From the NCBI GenBank assembly GCA_934085875.1, contig CAKOHQ010000010.1:1-33567 (forward strand): a stretch of DNA of 33,567 nt. Reading direction: 5' to 3'. A program made the translations under genes and the position numbers. The notes beneath the pieces were generated by a model. It saw only the letters and a list, made by a program, of their open reading frames with translations. It was not told where the DNA came from and did not search any database. Below are positions 31,449 through 33,567 of this stretch, in pieces. The number at the start of each line of letters is the position of its first letter. Position 1 is the first letter of the stretch. This stretch comes from an uncultured Bacilli bacterium. GTDB taxonomy: Bacteria > Bacillota_I > Bacilli_A > RF39 > UBA660.

Positions 31449-31889
31449 TTAATTTCTTCTTTCGTATTCTTTTATTTGTTCTACTCTTCTAATATGTCTT
31501 TCTTCGTTTGCAAAATCAGTTGTTATAAATGCATTTATCCATTCAAGTATATCATTTATATCATTTTTATAACTCATTGCAATTATATTTGCATTATTAT
31601 GCATTCTTGCTAATTTTGCTTCTGTTAAATGTGATACGTGAGCACAACGAATTCCTTTTACTTTATTTGCTGCTATAGACATTCCAATACCTGTACCGCA
31701 TAATAATATTCCTATAGAATCTTCGTTATCTCTTACGTATTCTCCTACTGAAAAAGCGTATAAAGGATAATCATCTATTGGTGTATTATGTGTACTTTTG
31801 TCTATTATTTCATAATTATCTTTTAAACTATTAATAATTATTTCTTTTTCTTTTACTCCATTGTGGTCTGTTGCTATTACTATTTTCAT
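31449..31889 (-). CDS. rpiB: Ribose-5-phosphate isomerase B
   Basis: Interconverts ribose-5-phosphate and ribulose-5-phosphate, or acts on a related sugar phosphate. The motifs are KIVIATDHNGVKEKE at the N-terminus with the Asp-His pair, the DDYPLYAFSVG segment, the active-site loop GILLCGTGIGMSIAANKVKG with its Cys, and ARMHNNANIIAMS. 146 residues is normal. GGAGG lies seven bases before the ATG. The preceding gene's frame runs 59 bases into this gene. Confidence 0.94.
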   Translation of the reverse strand: MKIVIATDHNGVKEKEIIINSLKDNYEIIDKSTHNTPIDDYPLYAFSVGEYVRDNEDSIGILLCGTGIGMSIAANKVKGIRCAHVSHLTEAKLARMHNNANIIAMSYKNDINDILEWINAFITTDFANEERHIRRVEQIKEYERRN

Positions 31890-32880
31890 TTTTTTCCTCC
31901 ATTACTTTTTTAAATATAGGTAGTAAACCTGTGTTATCTTTTCTGTGAACTGGCAATTGATATAAGTCATGCCCTGGAAAATCATTTCCTTCTATTAAAA
32001 AAGGTTTTTCTTTTCCTATACATACATCCCATCCAACATATCCTATTTCTGGTGTTATATTAGATACTTCTTGACATAATTTAATTACTTCATTCCAATA
32101 AGGTATTTTTACTCCTACTATATCTTTGTTTGTTTCTGGATGTTTATAAAATATGTTTTTGTGTTTATCTATAGTAGGGTATTCAATTATACCATTTTCT
32201 ATATTAATTGTTGTAACCATACCATCGTGATTGAAATTGTCTACAATATTATCTTTGTTTCCAAATCTAATGAAAGCAGCAACTACTTTTTTGTTTAATG
32301 TGACAATTCTTACAGTATTTATAGATTTAGGATATATATCATTTATTATTTTATGTTGTTCTGCTACATCTTCTACTAAATATCTTTTTGTATCTATTAA
32401 ATAATTATATAATTCTTTTGTATCATAATCAGATACTTTTATTTTTTCTACACCTTTTCCACATGATAAAGATAATGGTTTTACTATAACATATTTTTTA
32501 TTTTTTAGATATTTTTTAAATTCATTATAGTTGTCATTTAAGTATATCCATTCTCTATTTAAATATTCATTATATAATTTATTAAATATTGCTTTATCTT
32601 CAAATATATATGATTTAGTTTTATCATTATATTTTTTTAATATATTATTATTTATTCCTCTAGTAATTATTGTTTTTCTTTCTTTATTGTTCATATTATA
32701 CATTTCAAATAAATTATAGTCTACGTAGCCTGCTTCATATTTTAGACCACAGTTTATTATATCAATAAATATATTTAATTTATTCTTATTTGTTTTATTA
32801 TGGACATCATCTATAGTACTAAAGAAATTTTTGTAATTCATTCTAAATATACGTCTTGTTAAATATTTTATTTTTCCCAT
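31831..32880 (-). CDS. ATP-grasp domain protein, sugar-transfer-associated type
   Basis: The family (ATPgrasp_ST-like) is found beside polysaccharide and cell-surface glycan genes; its substrate is generally unknown. The ATP-grasp fold is visible as VIVKPLSLSCGKGVEKI (lysine and glycine-rich loop), YLVEDVAEQH, INTVRIVTLNKK and the metal-binding region GWDVCIGKEKPFLIEGNDFP. The start is the ATG at 32880 with GAGGG six bases upstream; the open frame continues nine codons further to 32907 but without a ribosome site. Its last 20 codons overlap the first part of rpiB in another frame. It leads the spo-linked operon. Confidence 0.82.
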   Translation of the reverse strand: MGKIKYLTRRIFRMNYKNFFSTIDDVHNKTNKNKLNIFIDIINCGLKYEAGYVDYNLFEMYNMNNKERKTIITRGINNNILKKYNDKTKSYIFEDKAIFNKLYNEYLNREWIYLNDNYNEFKKYLKNKKYVIVKPLSLSCGKGVEKIKVSDYDTKELYNYLIDTKRYLVEDVAEQHKIINDIYPKSINTVRIVTLNKKVVAAFIRFGNKDNIVDNFNHDGMVTTINIENGIIEYPTIDKHKNIFYKHPETNKDIVGVKIPYWNEVIKLCQEVSNITPEIGYVGWDVCIGKEKPFLIEGNDFPGHDLYQLPVHRKDNTGLLPIFKKVMEEKNENSNSNRPQWSKRKRNNY

Positions 32881-32926
32881 AGTATCCCTCAATTTAAATA
32901 GTATCATATTTTTGTGAAAATTATGT

Positions 32927-32955
32927 AAAAAAAATAGACTAATTTACAGCCTATT
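32927..32955 (-). terminator. Terminator of rpmE
   Basis: AATAGGC-loop-GTCTATT followed by TTTTTT on the minus strand, overlapping the rpmE stop codon. The G/T mismatch in the stem makes it moderate. Confidence 0.55.
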
Positions 32956-33163
32956 TACTTTCTCTATTATATTTACTGTTGAATTTTTCTATCTTAGTAC
33001 TTCTCTTAGCACTACTAGCTTTTCCAGTATATTGTGGATGACAAGCACTACATACTTCTACATTGTATGTATCTTTGTCTATAGTAGACATTGCTTCGAA
33101 TGTATTACCACAATGACAAACAAATTTAACTGATTTTTGTTCTGGATGTATTCCTTTCTTCAT
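32951..33163 (-). CDS. rpmE: 50S ribosomal protein L31, zinc-binding (C+) form
   Basis: The 70-residue protein reads KKGIHPEQKSVKFVCHCGNT at the start and has VEVCSACHPQYTGK further on, so the CxC...CxxC zinc ligands of the C+ form are intact. Its C-terminal RSTKIEKFNSKY is typical. The ATG at 33163 matches the usual family start and lies nine bases after AGGAG; an ATG at 33169 is only three bases from it. Own promoter and terminator. Confidence 0.96.
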   Translation of the reverse strand: MKKGIHPEQKSVKFVCHCGNTFEAMSTIDKDTYNVEVCSACHPQYTGKASSAKRSTKIEKFNSKYNRESK

Positions 33164-33183
33164 AAACATTATCTCCTTCCGCC

Positions 33184-33202
33184 ATAACTACTTAATAGTT
33201 AT
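33184..33202 (-). promoter_or_regulatory. Leader hairpin before rpmE
   Basis: ATAACTA-CTTAA-TAGTTAT (plus-strand reading) is a 7-bp stem just upstream of the ribosome site in the rpmE leader; possibly an autoregulatory element for L31. Confidence 0.35.
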
Positions 33203-33222
33203 AGAAATTTAATTACTTGTAT

Positions 33223-33250
33223 AGTATAACATATTTAATATATATTGCAA
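33223..33250 (-). promoter_or_regulatory. rpmE promoter
   Basis: TTGCAA, 16 bases, TATACT on the minus strand. Confidence 0.6.
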
Positions 33251-33262
33251 GTATGAATTTTG

Positions 33263-33442
33263 TTATTTTGTAAAATTATTTAAGTTTATGTTGTTTTTTA
33301 ATGCTAATGAAAGTACTTTTTCGTTGCTAGCATTTTCTACCTCTAATAAATCCATCATTGCTGTTGGGGATGAATTTATCATCGCTGTACCATAGTAATC
33401 TATTATGTATTGTCTTAATTTTTCTATGTCTATGTCATCCAT
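33263..33442 (-). CDS. Small hypothetical protein of 59 residues
   Basis: A perfect AAAGGAG lies before an ATG at 33442, and the frame runs 59 codons to TAA at 33263-33265. The product starts MDDIDIEKLRQYIIDYYGTA, continues with PTAMMDLLEVENASNEKVLS and ends NINLNNFTK. It is acidic at the start, probably a helical bundle, with no membrane segment. The YYGTA...VENAS pattern resembles small unknown proteins I have seen in clostridia, but I cannot name a family. Confidence 0.7.
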   Translation of the reverse strand: MDDIDIEKLRQYIIDYYGTAMINSSPTAMMDLLEVENASNEKVLSLALKNNINLNNFTK

Positions 33443-33475
33443 TATTTGTCTCCTTTACTTCTTAATTGTGTTTTT

Positions 33476-33522
33476 CGTACATTTTGTACGTTTTTTACAT
33501 ATTTTTTCGTACATTTTGTACG
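33476..33522. repeat. Twin 15-bp palindromes upstream of the 59-aa gene
   Basis: CGTACATTTTGTACG occurs at 33,476-33,490 and again at 33,508-33,522, 32 bp apart (three helical turns), each followed by six or seven T on the plus strand. They could be tandem operators in the promoter region of the 59-aa gene, or tandem plus-strand terminators. Confidence 0.6.
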
Positions 33523-33541
33523 TTTTTTTATGTTAGTAAAG

Positions 33542-33563
33542 AAAAAGTATCGGTTATGATACT
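33542..33563 (-). terminator. Terminator of a gene to the right of the window
   Basis: AGTATC-ATAACC-GATACT followed by TTTTTC on the minus strand. Confidence 0.6.
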
Positions 33564-33567
33564 ATTC

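Noticed and set aside
1..33567. Possible use of TGA as tryptophan (mycoplasma code)
   Set aside because: Genes end at TGA in sensible places (for example the ATGA overlap of the DUF1146 gene and spoIID), and Trp is encoded by TGG in conserved positions.
1..33567. CRISPR arrays, tRNA and rRNA genes, insertion sequences
   Set aside because: No regularly spaced repeats, no cloverleaf or rRNA core sequence and no transposase were found by eye; the only mobile unit is the integrase-bearing element.

Overview
The window is very AT-rich DNA from a bacterium that uses the standard code (TGG is Trp, TGA acts as a stop). It most likely comes from an uncultured, fermentative, spore-forming or formerly spore-forming low-GC Firmicute, of the kind seen among gut Bacilli/Mollicutes-related lineages. 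The reasons are the SpoIID/SpoIIQ/DUF1146 cluster, pyruvate:ferredoxin oxidoreductase, a cofactor-dependent phosphoglycerate mutase, canonical AGGAGG ribosome sites and sigma-A-like promoters. The exact taxon is inference.

Left chromosomal part (1-6,500): a truncated multi-pass sensor protein (probable histidine kinase), an acyl-CoA synthetase, gpmA, the remnants of a divergent tetR / FtsX-type ABC permease locus that has lost its middle, a secreted Cys-rich repeat protein behind a hairpin-plus-U-tract leader, and a membrane-anchored class A beta-lactamase-like hydrolase.

Integrated element (about 6,532-22,892, roughly 16.3 kb): bounded by 22-bp identical direct repeats, each followed inward by an identical 25-bp block (two tandem ATCGTACCTAAA sites) that looks like integrase arm-type sites. 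Its genetic plan resembles a Gram-positive phage-inducible chromosomal island or phage satellite. Integrase and an S24-type repressor point one way. A divergent Cro-like gene, a small HTH (Xis-like) gene, a phage replisome organizer, a G39P-like replication protein and an HNH nuclease point the other way. No capsid, tail or terminase genes are seen. Where structural genes would be expected it carries defence cargo: a DUF262/DUF1524 nuclease, a fused HsdM-HsdS with a single target-recognition domain, HsdR, and a YgjP-like metallopeptidase. Between integrase and the right end sits a HigB / HTH-ImmA / PemK-like three-gene module. The element appears to have inserted into the 3' end of a small RNA gene next to recG. 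It brought a replacement terminator and left the original terminator at the far end.

Right chromosomal part (22,893-33,567): recG, a second small RNA, nifJ, a 560-bp gap with a third promoter-driven structured RNA locus, then a sporulation-linked cluster read leftward (ATP-grasp gene, rpiB, DUF1146 gene, spoIID, spoIIQ, an unknown gene), rpmE, and a 59-aa orphan gene behind twin palindromes. The three RNA loci share a C-rich CCCCTGA-type sequence or its complement, so they may form a small RNA network.
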